NCBI GenBank assembly: GCA_029266945.1
Contig: JARIED010000008.1
Span: 62,001 to 126,000, forward strand
Direction of reading: 5' to 3'
Source: Slackia sp.
GTDB taxonomy: Bacteria > Actinomycetota > Coriobacteriia > Coriobacteriales > Eggerthellaceae
Length of the DNA: 64,000 nucleotides
Shown here: piece by piece, positions 1-11,187 of the stretch
Layout: every line of letters begins with the position of its first letter
How positions within the stretch are numbered: position 1 is the stretch's first letter
Notes under the pieces: model-generated
The model's input: only the letters and a program-made list of their open reading frames with translations
Databases searched by the model: none
Told to the model about the DNA's origin: nothing
Made by a program: the position numbers and the translations under genes

Positions 1-2
1 CG

Positions 3-1277
3 ATGGAAGACCTCGCCAAGCTCAAGGTCGTCGAGCTGCGTGAAAAGGCGGCCGAGCTCGAGCTGGACGTCACGGGCTTGAAAAAGGCCGAGCTGGTCGA
101 AAAGGTCTTCGAGGCATCCGTGCGCGCCGAAGGCTTCATCGAGGTCGAAGGCGTGCTCGATATCATGCCCGACGGCTACGGCTTCCTGCGTACGAAGGGT
201 TATCTGCCCAGCGAAAACGACGTGTACGTGGGCCTTTCCGCCATCCGTCGCAACGGCCTTCGCAAGGGCGACTACGTCAAGGGTCAGACGCGCCCGGCGC
301 GCCCGAACGAGAAGTACGCCGCGCTGCAGCAGGTGAACCTCGTCAACGGCGATTCGGCCGATGCTCGGGCGCCGCGTGTCAAGTTCGGCGATCTGACCCC
401 GGTGTTCCCGGACGAATGTCTGACTATGGAGCATGGCAAATCGACCATCACGGCCCGCGTCATCGACTTGGTCTCGCCGATCGGCAAGGGCCAGCGCGGC
501 CTGATCGTGAGTCCGCCGAAGGCAGGCAAGACCACGGTGCTCAAAGACATCGCGGCTGCGATCACGGCGAACAACCCCGAAGTGTACCTGATGTGCTTGC
601 TGGTCGACGAGCGACCCGAAGAGGTCACCGATATGCAGCGCTCCATCAAGGGCGAGGTGATCGCTTCGACCTTCGATATGCCCACCGAGAATCACATCGC
701 GGTGTCCGAGCTGGTCATCGAGCGTGCAAAGCGCCTGGTGGAGCGCGGCGAAGACGTCGTGGTGCTGCTCGACAGCCTGACGCGCCTCGCGCGCGCCTAC
801 AACCTCGCGCAGCCTGCCAGCGGACGAATCCTGTCGGGCGGCGTCGACTCCACGGCCCTCTATCCGCCGAAGCGCTTCCTGGGCGCCGCGCGCAACATCG
901 AGGGCGGCGGCAGCCTCACCATCCTGGCCTCGGCTCTGATCGAGACGGGCTCGAAGATGGACGAGGTCATCTTCGAGGAGTTCAAAGGCACGGGCAATAT
1001 GGAGCTCAAGCTCGACCGCTCCCTCGCTGACCGTCGCGTTTTCCCCGCCATCGATCCGGTGGCGTCGGGCACGCGCCGCGAAGACCTGCTGCTCGATCCG
1101 CAGGAGGCCCCGCTCATCTGGGCGGTGCGTCGCATCCTGTCGAACATGAACAGCACCGAACGCGCGATGGACATGCTGATCAAGTCGTTGAAGCAGACTA
1201 ACGACAACAATGAGTTCCTCCTGCGCACCGCGAAGAAGGCGCAGGGCAACCGCGATGCGGAAAACATCGAGTTCTAG
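3..1277 (+). CDS. rho: Transcription termination factor Rho (5' end may lie upstream of window)
   Basis: Rho N-terminal domain, GFLR RNA-binding motif, PPKAGKTT Walker A, DERPEEVTDMQR, LDSLTRLARAYN; start is at the window edge. Confidence 0.97.
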   Translation: MEDLAKLKVVELREKAAELELDVTGLKKAELVEKVFEASVRAEGFIEVEGVLDIMPDGYGFLRTKGYLPSENDVYVGLSAIRRNGLRKGDYVKGQTRPARPNEKYAALQQVNLVNGDSADARAPRVKFGDLTPVFPDECLTMEHGKSTITARVIDLVSPIGKGQRGLIVSPPKAGKTTVLKDIAAAITANNPEVYLMCLLVDERPEEVTDMQRSIKGEVIASTFDMPTENHIAVSELVIERAKRLVERGEDVVVLLDSLTRLARAYNLAQPASGRILSGGVDSTALYPPKRFLGAARNIEGGGSLTILASALIETGSKMDEVIFEEFKGTGNMELKLDRSLADRRVFPAIDPVASGTRREDLLLDPQEAPLIWAVRRILSNMNSTERAMDMLIKSLKQTNDNNEFLLRTAKKAQGNRDAENIEF

Positions 1278-1328
1278 CATCGTATGAGGCGCCGAGGCGC
1301 TTTGCTTTTCGCGACATCGTCCGTACGG

Positions 1329-1358
1329 GCCGCCCGGGTTTTTTTCGGGCGGCTTTTT
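1329..1358 (+). terminator. Intrinsic terminator downstream of rho
   Basis: gccgcccg-N9-cgggcggc followed by ttttt. Confidence 0.85.
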
Positions 1359-1555
1359 CGTTTCTCGGCGTCATCTGCCGCACGAGCCCGCTGCTCGCGG
1401 CTTCGAGGCTGCGGCGTGTGCGCTCGCATCCGACCTGCGCACTCGTACGTCGTGCGTTCTCTCCGGTATGCTCTGCGAGACGGCGCGGAAGCGTGCCTGC
1501 GCCGTCTCGTTTCGGTCGAGGCCGTCGGGCCGCCAAGGGTGTAAAGGAGAACGCT

Positions 1556-1981
1556 GTGATCAAGGAGTTCAAGGAATTCATCATGCGCGGAAACGTGCTC
1601 GACCTTGCCGTCGGCGTCGTGATCGGCGGCGCGTTCACGGCCATCGTCACGGGCATGGTCGACGGCTTGATCACGCCGCTCATCGGCATGGTGGTCGGCC
1701 TTCTATCGGGCGGGGGAGACCTTGCGGGTATGCTGTCGGTCCTCGATGTGACGATCGCGGGTTCGACGTTCAAGTTCGGCACCGTGATCAGTTCCGTCAT
1801 CACATTCCTGATCACGGGATTCGTGCTGTTCATCGTGGTGAAGGCCGCCAATGGGGCCCGCGCTCGCGCCGAGGCGCTGTCCAAGAAGGAAGCCGAAGAA
1901 GAAGCTGCCGAGCCCGAGCCGACCGCGGAGGACTACCTGCGCGAGATCCGCGATCTGCTGGCCGCGAAGCAGCGGGTTTAG
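1556..1981 (+). CDS. mscL: Large-conductance mechanosensitive channel MscL
   Basis: IKEFKEFIMRGNVLDLAVGVVIGGAFTAIV; GTG start after aaaggag RBS. Confidence 0.95.
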   Translation: MIKEFKEFIMRGNVLDLAVGVVIGGAFTAIVTGMVDGLITPLIGMVVGLLSGGGDLAGMLSVLDVTIAGSTFKFGTVISSVITFLITGFVLFIVVKAANGARARAEALSKKEAEEEAAEPEPTAEDYLREIRDLLAAKQRV

Positions 1982-2075
1982 GGGCCGTACGCATCGCCGA
2001 CATCCGTATATACGAAGACGCCCGCTCGAGCATCGACACGAGCGGGCGTTTCTCATGTGTGCGGTCGCGTTCGCG

Positions 2076-3248
<1,173 letters not shown>

Positions 3249-3419
3249 GTCGTGCCTTTCTCGCATGGGGCGCCGCCCGCATGCGCGGTCGTTCGTCGGC
3301 CGGCGCGGCGGCTGGTCCGCGGCCGCGAGCCGTGCTTGTCTCGTGTTCGCCCGCGCGCATGGACGCCTGGGCATACGAAACGCCCGCAGATCGGCGGGCG
3401 TTTCGGCGGTTCGGTCGGT

Positions 3420-3638
3420 CTAGAGGCTGTCGACGTAGGCGACGAGCTCGTCGATGGTGGCAAGGCCCTCGGGCTCGCCGAAGTCGATGTCGCAGCGGTC
3501 CTCGAGCTCGCAGACCAGCTCGACCATGTCGAGGGAGTCGACGTTGAGGGACTCGAAGGTGGACTCGCCCGTCACGTCGGCGGGGTCGATTTCGAGCTTT
3601 TCGTTCAGGATGTCTTTGATGGTATCGATGGTGGCCAT
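3420..3638 (-). CDS. Acyl carrier protein (copy 1)
   Basis: 72 aa, phosphopantetheine site motif VDSLDMVEL. Confidence 0.95.
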   Translation of the reverse strand: MATIDTIKDILNEKLEIDPADVTGESTFESLNVDSLDMVELVCELEDRCDIDFGEPEGLATIDELVAYVDSL

Positions 3639-3913
3639 GGCCGTCCTTTCGTCGGTCGCGCGAAGCGCGTTTCGCCCGCATGCGGATGGGGCGCCTGCGA
3701 TACGAGCGCCCGCTTCGGCGCAGGCCCTCGTCGATATCGGTATTCTAGTCCATTTGGGCGACGGCGTGCGCTGCGCCGCGCCGCCTGCATGAATGCTGCG
3801 CGATCGGCGAATCTCCATAAACGATCCTTCCATAGGCGCGATCTTGTGTGATAAGATGCCAAGGCTGTCTAGTCTTGGTCGGAAACCAAGGCGCCTGAAA
3901 AGGAGAAACCAAC

Positions 3914-4357
3914 ATGAAGCAGGGTATCCATCCCGAATACATGGACTGCACCGTCAAGTGCACCTGCGGTAACGCTTTCGTTACTCGCTCCACCAAGCCC
4001 GAGCTGAAGATCGACATCTGCAACGCGTGCCATCCGTTCTTCACCGGTACCCAGAAGCTGATCGACACCGGCGGACGCGTCCAGCGCTTCGCTGACAAGT
4101 TCGGTTCCGCTTCCGCCGCCGTCGCCGAGCGCGAGGCCGCCAAGAAGGCTGCCAAGGCTGCCGCTGCTGCCGAGCTCGAGGCCAAGAAGAAGGCCGAACG
4201 CGAGGCCAAGGCCGCCGAGAAGGCCGCCCGTGCCGCCGAGTACGCCAAGAAGGCCGAGGCTGCTGCCGCTAAGGCCGCTGCCGAAGAGGCTTCTGCTCCT
4301 GCTGAGGAGGCCGTCGAGGTCGCCGAGGCTTCCGCGGAGGAGAATGCTGCCGAGTAA
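3914..4357 (+). CDS. rpmE: 50S ribosomal protein L31 with long Ala/Lys/Glu-rich C-terminal extension
   Basis: [22 protein letters not shown]...[25 protein letters not shown] core with four Cys, then about 75 aa low-complexity tail. Confidence 0.95.
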   Translation: MKQGIHPEYMDCTVKCTCGNAFVTRSTKPELKIDICNACHPFFTGTQKLIDTGGRVQRFADKFGSASAAVAEREAAKKAAKAAAAAELEAKKKAEREAKAAEKAARAAEYAKKAEAAAAKAAAEEASAPAEEAVEVAEASAEENAAE

Positions 4358-4380
4358 CGGCGCATACATCGCGTGAATGC

Positions 4381-4411
4381 AAAGCCCGTCTCGTAAGAGG
4401 CGGGCTTTTTT
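4381..4411 (+). terminator. Intrinsic terminator after rpmE
   Basis: aaagcccgtctcgtaagaggcgggctttttt. Confidence 0.85.
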
Positions 4412-4449
4412 GCTTTTCAAGGCGGACCGCGGCGCTCGGGGGCGTCGGC

Positions 4450-5049
4450 CTACGCGCCGCGCCGTGCGGCGGCCACCTTGGCGACGATCTTGCGATAGAT
4501 GCGGTCGCGGACCCACGGCTCGGTCGAGCGAGTCAGGGCTTCGTCCATCGGCATCCAGGCCACGGCGCTGTTTTCTCCCGGCGCGCAGCGCAGCGGCTCG
4601 GCCGGGTCGGCGACGGCCAGATAGGTCACGTTGAGGTGCAGGTGCGATCCCACGTAGGCGCCGCGTTTCTCGTGGCCGTCCACGGTGAGCGCTTCCAGCG
4701 AAAGGATGTCGCTTCCGCAGCATGGCACGAGCCGCGCGCCTGCGACGCCCGTTTCTTCCTCGAGTTCGCGCAGGGCCACAGAGGCGAGGTCGTGTTCGCC
4801 GTCGGCATGGCCGCCGATCCACGACCAGGAATCGTAGATGTCGTGGTAGACGAAAAGCGTCTGCTCCATGGCCGCATCGACGGTCCAGACCGAGCAGGTC
4901 ATATGCGCCTGCGCGCTGCGATCGAAGCAGTGCGGGTCGCACTCAAGGGCGTGCAGGATGACTTCCTTGTCCGCCTCTTCCTGTTCATTGAAGGGCTTGT
5001 ATGCCGCTATATCTTCGTAGAGGCCCATATGGCGGAGGACTCCTTTCAA
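4450..5049 (-). CDS. NUDIX hydrolase
   Basis: GGHADGEHDLASVALRELEEETG Nudix box-like motif. Confidence 0.88.
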   Translation of the reverse strand: MKGVLRHMGLYEDIAAYKPFNEQEEADKEVILHALECDPHCFDRSAQAHMTCSVWTVDAAMEQTLFVYHDIYDSWSWIGGHADGEHDLASVALRELEEETGVAGARLVPCCGSDILSLEALTVDGHEKRGAYVGSHLHLNVTYLAVADPAEPLRCAPGENSAVAWMPMDEALTRSTEPWVRDRIYRKIVAKVAAARRGA

Positions 5050-5094
5050 CGGACGTTCGCCCCGGACGTCGTGTGCGCTACGAGATGCGGTGCC

Positions 5095-5568
5095 TTATCG
5101 GTCTTTCTTGGAGATGAGCAGAAGAATTCCTGCAACCAAGGAGAGGAAGATGAGTGTGCAGACGCCGAAGGCGACGGTGTTCGGTTTCGTTCCTTTGTAG
5201 ATGCCCCACGACCTGACGCACATAGGAATCATCCATGCAAGGGGGATGATCGCCCAGCACGTTGCGATAAGCGAGACGAGGTTCAGGATGAAGGCGATAA
5301 GGCGCAGGGTCTTGTCGGTTTCGCTCATTGGGTAGACGGCCGTGCCGTAAGGTTGCGTATATGCGTACGCTTGCTGCTGATAGCATTGCGGGTTTTGTTG
5401 ATAGGGACTGTGTTGGCCGAAGTTTTGGGCTTGATATTGCTGAGGCTGTGCAGGCTGCGGCACCTGCCAGGTTTGGTCTGGCTGCTCGGGAGGCATGACT
5501 GGTTGCGTCGGCGCTTGTTGGGGTTGTGCGGGTTGTGGCATTTGCTGCGGTTCCTGAGATTGTTGCAT
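5095..5568 (-). CDS. Hypothetical membrane protein with Gln/Pro-rich N-terminus
   Basis: QPxQ-rich N-terminal half followed by two predicted TM segments; start MQQSQEP. Confidence 0.65.
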   Translation of the reverse strand: MQQSQEPQQMPQPAQPQQAPTQPVMPPEQPDQTWQVPQPAQPQQYQAQNFGQHSPYQQNPQCYQQQAYAYTQPYGTAVYPMSETDKTLRLIAFILNLVSLIATCWAIIPLAWMIPMCVRSWGIYKGTKPNTVAFGVCTLIFLSLVAGILLLISKKDR

Positions 5569-5754
5569 GAAAGGCCTCCTGAGGCGATGGAATTGCAATT
5601 CGTTTTGTGGTCGTTTCATCATACATGCTTTTGCATCGACGGTTTACGAAACCGGGAGGCGCGCTGCGATCGGGGCTTGTGTGCTAAAGCAGTCGTTGCG
5701 CTTTATCGTGCGCGAGCAGTTGCGTTATAATTCGAACCGTATCGCGATCTCGAT

Positions 5755-6118
5755 ACGAAATGCGTCGACGAAGACAGCGGTGCGCAGGCGAAGCCGAAAG
5801 AGAAGGGCCCCTAGGCTGGAAGGGCCTGGCGAAGCGCTCACCGATTCCCTTCCGAGCAGCAGGATTGAACGCGGGGTGTATGCGGTTGTCGCATGCGCGG
5901 ATGTCCAGTAGGTTTTGCCGGGTGCTCCCGTCATAGAGCGAATGAGTGGGCGGTGGCTCGTATGCGGTTCCTTCTGAATGCGATTTCGCTTTTGCGTATC
6001 GGTGGGCAAATGGAACCCTGCAACGCGCGGCCGTCAACCAAGGTGGTACCGCGAAGGCCTTCTTTCGTCCTTGGATGCGCATCGTCGATGCGCCGGGATG
6101 AAAGAAGGCCTTTTTTCG
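5755..6118 (+). promoter_or_regulatory. T-box leader of pheST
   Basis: T-box sequence aaggtggtaccgcgaagg at 6040-6057, followed by terminator hairpin aaggccttctttc...gaaagaaggcctttttt (6054-6118), directly upstream of pheS. Confidence 0.9.
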
Positions 6119-6195
6119 TTGTCGGACCCTATGCGCCGGCGACGATGCATGTGAACCCCGGGCAAAGGCCCGTTCGAAGGAAAGGCGAAGGTGAC

Positions 6196-7278
6196 ATGGC
6201 GATAATCGACGAACTTATCGATTTGAAGGCCGCGACGCTCGAGCAGATCGCGCAGGCCGGCGACACGGCTGCGCTCGAGAGCGTGCGCGTCGGCGTGCTG
6301 GGCAAGAAGGGCACGCTGACGGGCTATCTGCGCGGCATGGGACAGCTCGCTCCCGAGGATCGCGCCACGGTGGGCAAGACCGCCAACGAGGTGCGCAATG
6401 CCGTCGAGACGGCGCTCGAAGCCCGCAAGGCCGAGCTCTCGCAGGCCGAGCTTCTGGCCAAGATGGACGCCGAGGCCGTGGACATCACGCTTCCCGGCCG
6501 CGTGCAGCAGATGGGCACGCGCCATCTGATCAGCGGCATCATCGATGAAATCTCCGACATCTTCCTGGGCATGGGCTATTCGGTCGCCCAGGGTCCTGAA
6601 GTAGAGACCGATTACTACAATTTCCAGGCGCTCAACGCCCCCGAAGACCACCCGTCCCGCGGCATGCAGGACACCTTCTACATGGTCGACCGCTCGGGCG
6701 ACCATGCGGCCGTCCGCGGCGAGTCGAAGGTCCTGCTGCGCACCCAGACGTCCGGCGTTCAGGTGCATACTATGGAAGAGCAGAAGCCGCCGATCTACAT
6801 CATCGCGCCCGGCAAGGTGTATCGCCGCGACGTGGCCGACCCCAGCCACCTTCCCCAGTTCCACCAGGTGGAGGGCCTGGTCGTCGACGAGGGCATCACC
6901 TTCGGCGACCTGAAGGGCACGCTCGAGTACTTCTGCAAGCAGATGTTCGGCGAGGACCGCAAGACGCGTTTCCGCGCGCATTACTTCCCGTTCACCGAGC
7001 CTTCCGCCGAAGCCGACGTCAGCTGCGGCGTATGCGGCGGCACGGGCCATCTGCACAACGGCGAGCGCTGCCGCATGTGCAAAGGCACCGGCTGGCTCGA
7101 GATCTTGGGCTGCGGCATGGTCGACCCCAACGTCTACGGTTTCGTGGGCATCGATCCCGAAAAGTATTCCGGCTTCGCGTTCGGCATGGGCGTTGAGCGC
7201 ATCGCCTGCCTGAAATACAACGTGCCTGACTTGCGCATGCTCCTCGAAGGCGATATGCGCTTCCTGCGTCAGTTCTAG
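6196..7278 (+). CDS. pheS: Phenylalanine--tRNA ligase subunit alpha
   Basis: HPSRGMQDTFY, FHQVEGLVVDEGITFGDLKG, GFAFGMGVERIACLKY; ATG at 6196. Confidence 0.97.
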   Translation: MAIIDELIDLKAATLEQIAQAGDTAALESVRVGVLGKKGTLTGYLRGMGQLAPEDRATVGKTANEVRNAVETALEARKAELSQAELLAKMDAEAVDITLPGRVQQMGTRHLISGIIDEISDIFLGMGYSVAQGPEVETDYYNFQALNAPEDHPSRGMQDTFYMVDRSGDHAAVRGESKVLLRTQTSGVQVHTMEEQKPPIYIIAPGKVYRRDVADPSHLPQFHQVEGLVVDEGITFGDLKGTLEYFCKQMFGEDRKTRFRAHYFPFTEPSAEADVSCGVCGGTGHLHNGERCRMCKGTGWLEILGCGMVDPNVYGFVGIDPEKYSGFAFGMGVERIACLKYNVPDLRMLLEGDMRFLRQF

Positions 7279-7301
7279 GTTTCGAAGGGAAAGATCACGA
7301 T

Positions 7302-9734
7302 ATGAAGGTTTCTCTGAAGTGGCTGTCCGACTACGTGGATGTGCCCGGTGACATCAAGGAATTCTGCGACCGCCTGGATCTGACGGGCACGGGCGTCGAG
7401 GGCGTCGAAACGCTCGGCGCCGCGTTCGACGGCGTGGTCGTGGGCCATGTCGAGACGTGCGAGGAGCATCCCGACAGCGACCATATGCATGTGGTCACGG
7501 TGAACGTGGGCGGCGAAGAGCCCATCCGGATCGTGTGCGGCGCTCCCAACATTGCCCAGGGCATCAAGGTTCCCGTGGCCACCGTGGGCGCGGTGCTGCC
7601 GGGCGATTTCAAAATCAAGAAATCCAAGCTGCGCGGCGTGGTGAGCTGCGGCATGTGCTGCTCCAAGCGCGAGCTCGGCCTGGGCACCGAGCACGAAGGC
7701 ATCTGGGTTCTGCCCGAGGATGCCGTCGTGGGCACGCCGATTGCCGACTACCTGGGTCTCACCGACACGGTGCTCGACCTGGAAATCACGCCCAACCGTC
7801 CGGACTGCCTGTCCATGGTGGGCTTCGCGCGCGAGGTGGGCGCCATGTACGGCCGCGATTGGTGCGAGCCGACCGCCGAGCTGGAAGAGACGGGCGATAA
7901 GACGGCCGACGCGGTGAGCGTCGAAATCGTCGAAGCCGAGCGCTGCCCGCGCTACACCGCGCGTCTGATCAAGGACGTCAAGGTGGGCCCGAGCCCCGAG
8001 TGGCTCGTCGAGCGCTTGACCGCCATCGGCCAGCGTTCCGTGAACAATATCGTCGACGTGACCAACTACGTGCTCTTCGAGCTGGGCCAACCGCTGCACA
8101 CGTTCGACTTCGACACGCTCGACCTGGAAGACGGCAAGGCCCGCATCCTGGTGCGCGCCGCGCAGGACGGCGAGAAGCTCGTCACGCTCGACGGCGAAGA
8201 GCGCGAGCTCACGTCCGACATGACCGTCATCGCCACGCCGAAGCGCGCGGTGGCGCTCGCGGGCGTCATGGGCGGCCTCGATTCCGAGGTTACCGACGCT
8301 ACGGTGAACGTCCTGCTCGAGACGGCCGCGTTCGAGTCCGGCCGCACGAGCCGCACGAGCCGCAATCTTGGCCTGATCAGCGAGTCTTCACTGCGCTACG
8401 AGCGCCGCGTCGACGACAACGGCATCGATGCGCGCGCCGATTACGCGGCGAGCCTGATCGCCGAGGTCGCGGGCGGCACGGTGTGCGAGGGTCTCGTGGA
8501 CGTGTGGCCTGGCGAAAGCGACGATTCGCACGCGTTGACGTTCCGTATCGACCGCTTTCAGAAGATGATGGGCGCCGACATCCCGGCCGACTTCATCGTC
8601 GACTGCCTGACGCGCCTGGGCTGCGGCGTCTCCGAGCACGCCGAGGGCGTGCTCGCGATCGAGGTCCCGACGTTCCGCCCCGACCTCGAGCGCGAGATCG
8701 ATTTGTACGAAGAGGTGCTGCGCCTGTACGGCATGGACCGCATTCCCTCGACGCTTCCCGCCGGCCGCGGCCGTCTGGGAGTGCGCACGCAGCGCCAGGT
8801 CGTCGACGCCAAACTGCATGCCGCCCTGTCCGCGTGCGGCATGAACGAGACCATGACCTATTCGTTCGCCGCCGCCGACGACGTCGCGAAGCTGCGCATG
8901 GGCGAAGAGGGCCTGGGCGAGGCCGCCGAGCTGATCAACCCGATGAACGCCGACCAGTCCTGCATGCGCCGCACGATCGTTCCCGGCCTGCTGCGCAGCG
9001 TGGCTTACAACCAGAGCCGCGGCGTGTCCAACATCCAGCTCTATGAGATGGGTACGGTGTTTTCCGCGCATGAGGGATCCCGGAAGCCCAAGGAGCGCCG
9101 CAAGCTTGCTGGCGTCCTCGCCGGCGCCATGGGCGATACGGCGTGGAACAACGCTCCTGCCGCCTTCGACTTCTTCGACGGCAAGGGCGTGCTCGAGTCC
9201 ATCGCGCGCGAGCTCGCGCTGCCTAAGGTGCGCTTCAAGGCCCTTTCCTCCGACGAGGCTCCGCATCTGCAGCCCGGCCGTGCCGCTCAGATGCTTTCCG
9301 GCGGCGACGTGATCGGCTGGGTCGGCGAAATCCACCCGCTCGCCGCGGCCGCCTTCGATGCGGCGGCGCGGGTCGTCGCCTTCGAGCTTGACATGGCCGC
9401 CCTCGAGCGCACGTGCCGTCCTGCCCGCGACTACGTCGACGTGCCGCAGTTCCCTGCGGTCGAGCGCGATGCCGCGTTCGTAGTGGACGAGTCCGTGACG
9501 CATGAGAAGCTGATGCAGTGCATGAGCTTCGCCGGCGGCAAGCTGCTCGAGGACGTGCGTCTGTTCGACGTCTACCGCGACGAAGAGCGCGTGGGCGCCG
9601 GCAAGAAGTCCATGGCCTATTCGCTGACGTATCGCGCGGCCGACCGCACGTTGACCAGCGACGAGGTCGACAAGGCCCATGAGCGTCTGATCAAGAAGAC
9701 CTGCGCGGCCACGGGCGCCGAGGTGCGCGGCTAG
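7302..9734 (+). CDS. pheT: Phenylalanine--tRNA ligase subunit beta
   Basis: MKVSLKWLSDYVD, tRNA-binding domain, ITPNRPDCLSMVG, FDX-ACB domain; adjacent to pheS. Confidence 0.97.
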   Translation: MKVSLKWLSDYVDVPGDIKEFCDRLDLTGTGVEGVETLGAAFDGVVVGHVETCEEHPDSDHMHVVTVNVGGEEPIRIVCGAPNIAQGIKVPVATVGAVLPGDFKIKKSKLRGVVSCGMCCSKRELGLGTEHEGIWVLPEDAVVGTPIADYLGLTDTVLDLEITPNRPDCLSMVGFAREVGAMYGRDWCEPTAELEETGDKTADAVSVEIVEAERCPRYTARLIKDVKVGPSPEWLVERLTAIGQRSVNNIVDVTNYVLFELGQPLHTFDFDTLDLEDGKARILVRAAQDGEKLVTLDGEERELTSDMTVIATPKRAVALAGVMGGLDSEVTDATVNVLLETAAFESGRTSRTSRNLGLISESSLRYERRVDDNGIDARADYAASLIAEVAGGTVCEGLVDVWPGESDDSHALTFRIDRFQKMMGADIPADFIVDCLTRLGCGVSEHAEGVLAIEVPTFRPDLEREIDLYEEVLRLYGMDRIPSTLPAGRGRLGVRTQRQVVDAKLHAALSACGMNETMTYSFAAADDVAKLRMGEEGLGEAAELINPMNADQSCMRRTIVPGLLRSVAYNQSRGVSNIQLYEMGTVFSAHEGSRKPKERRKLAGVLAGAMGDTAWNNAPAAFDFFDGKGVLESIARELALPKVRFKALSSDEAPHLQPGRAAQMLSGGDVIGWVGEIHPLAAAAFDAAARVVAFELDMAALERTCRPARDYVDVPQFPAVERDAAFVVDESVTHEKLMQCMSFAGGKLLEDVRLFDVYRDEERVGAGKKSMAYSLTYRAADRTLTSDEVDKAHERLIKKTCAATGAEVRG

Positions 9735-9817
9735 CGCCTCGTCCGAACGCGGGGCGGGAAGCGGCCCGTCCCGCATGCCGCGAGCGGGCGGTCCGTCGAA
9801 GCGGGCCGCCCTTTATG

Positions 9818-9856
9818 AAAAGAGCCTCCGGCGCCCAGTGCGCCGGAGGCTCTTTC
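9818..9856. terminator. Bidirectional terminator between convergent pheT and GCS2-family gene
   Basis: aaaagagcctccggcgcccagtgcgccggaggctcttt. Confidence 0.85.
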
Positions 9857-9903
9857 TCGTGTATGGGATGGCGCGCGTCTTGCGGCCGCGCCGTGCGTCG
9901 CGG

Positions 9904-11187
9904 CTACGACAGGTCGGCCAGCGTGGTGCGCGTGGCGACGAGCGACGCGAGCGGCTCGAGCAGGTCTTTCTCGTGCGGCGCGATGGCGGCGAGGCCCTTG
10001 CGCGCCATATCGAGCAGCTCGTCGGCGAGAGGTCCCGCCTCGCGGCCGTAGACGCGCGGGCGATAGCCGCCGCGCATGACCGCCTCTTTGGCGCGCCACA
10101 CGTCCTCGATGCGGATCATCGCACAGGCGTCCTTGAGCGACTCGAGGTTTTCGTCCCAGTAGAACAGGCCTTTGATCAGCGCGGCATACGCGATGGCATA
10201 GGGCACGGGCATGGAGTCGGCGGGGCGGATCTCCACGTAGGATTTCAGGCGCACGTCGGGAAACACCATGGACAGGGCGTGCTCCACATCGGCGCGCGTC
10301 ATGGGCGTGTCGGCGTAGATTTCGCCGAAGGGCCTGGGGTCGTAGTGCGCCTCGCCGTGCCCGTCCATGCGCACGATGGCGGGCGTGTCCAGGATGTAGT
10401 CGGCGTAGTCCGCGTAGCCGAAATCGTCGTTCAAAAGCCCCGGCACCGTGTTGCAGCGGTCGGGGTCGCAGTACTTCCACACTTCGGTGCGCATGCAGGC
10501 ATGCGGGCGCGGGCCGCCTTCGAATACGGCGGCGTTGTCGCAGATCAGCGCGAATATGGGCGAGAGCACCGACGCCACGCGCATCTTCGCCATGCAATCG
10601 GCCTCGTCGCGGTAGTCGATCGACACCTGCGTGGAGGCGCTGCCGCGCATCATGCGCGGGCCCCAGGGCGATATGGCCGAGAGGTATTCGTTCATGTAGG
10701 CGTAGCGAGCCTTGGGGATGAGCTCCTTGTCGGCGGCGCGGCCCGAGGGGTCGTAGCCGATGGCGAGGGCGCGGCCGCAGACGGGGCGCAGCGCCTCGGT
10801 CACGTCCTCTTCGAATTCGTCGAAGACGCGGCGTGCGGTGTCGAGCGATCCGAAGGGGCCGGCGGACAGCTCGAGCTGGGCGGCGGGTTCGATGGTCACG
10901 TTCATCGAAGGCTTGGCTACGCCCAGAAGGTCGCCGTCGTGCACGGTGACGTCGGGGTAGCGCGTGGAAAGGGCGGCCAGCACGTCGCGCACGCCGTGCG
11001 GCTGGCTGTAGGACAAGGACTCGCCCGTGCCGTCGACGAGGAAGTGCTCGAGCTCGATTCCCACCTCGCGCGGGTCGGCGACCGAGCCTTCTTCGAAATA
11101 AGCCACGAGGGCCGCTTTGTTATGGGCGCGGGCAGGCTGGTCGCCGTGCGGCGCCTGCGAGGCCGAAAAGATGTCGGATGCGTTCAT
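9904..11187 (-). CDS. Glutamate-cysteine ligase (GCS2) family protein
   Basis: VGIELEHFLVD, GSASTQVSIDY, SYVEIRPADSMPVPYAIAYAALIKGLFY. Confidence 0.85.
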   Translation of the reverse strand: MNASDIFSASQAPHGDQPARAHNKAALVAYFEEGSVADPREVGIELEHFLVDGTGESLSYSQPHGVRDVLAALSTRYPDVTVHDGDLLGVAKPSMNVTIEPAAQLELSAGPFGSLDTARRVFDEFEEDVTEALRPVCGRALAIGYDPSGRAADKELIPKARYAYMNEYLSAISPWGPRMMRGSASTQVSIDYRDEADCMAKMRVASVLSPIFALICDNAAVFEGGPRPHACMRTEVWKYCDPDRCNTVPGLLNDDFGYADYADYILDTPAIVRMDGHGEAHYDPRPFGEIYADTPMTRADVEHALSMVFPDVRLKSYVEIRPADSMPVPYAIAYAALIKGLFYWDENLESLKDACAMIRIEDVWRAKEAVMRGGYRPRVYGREAGPLADELLDMARKGLAAIAPHEKDLLEPLASLVATRTTLADLS

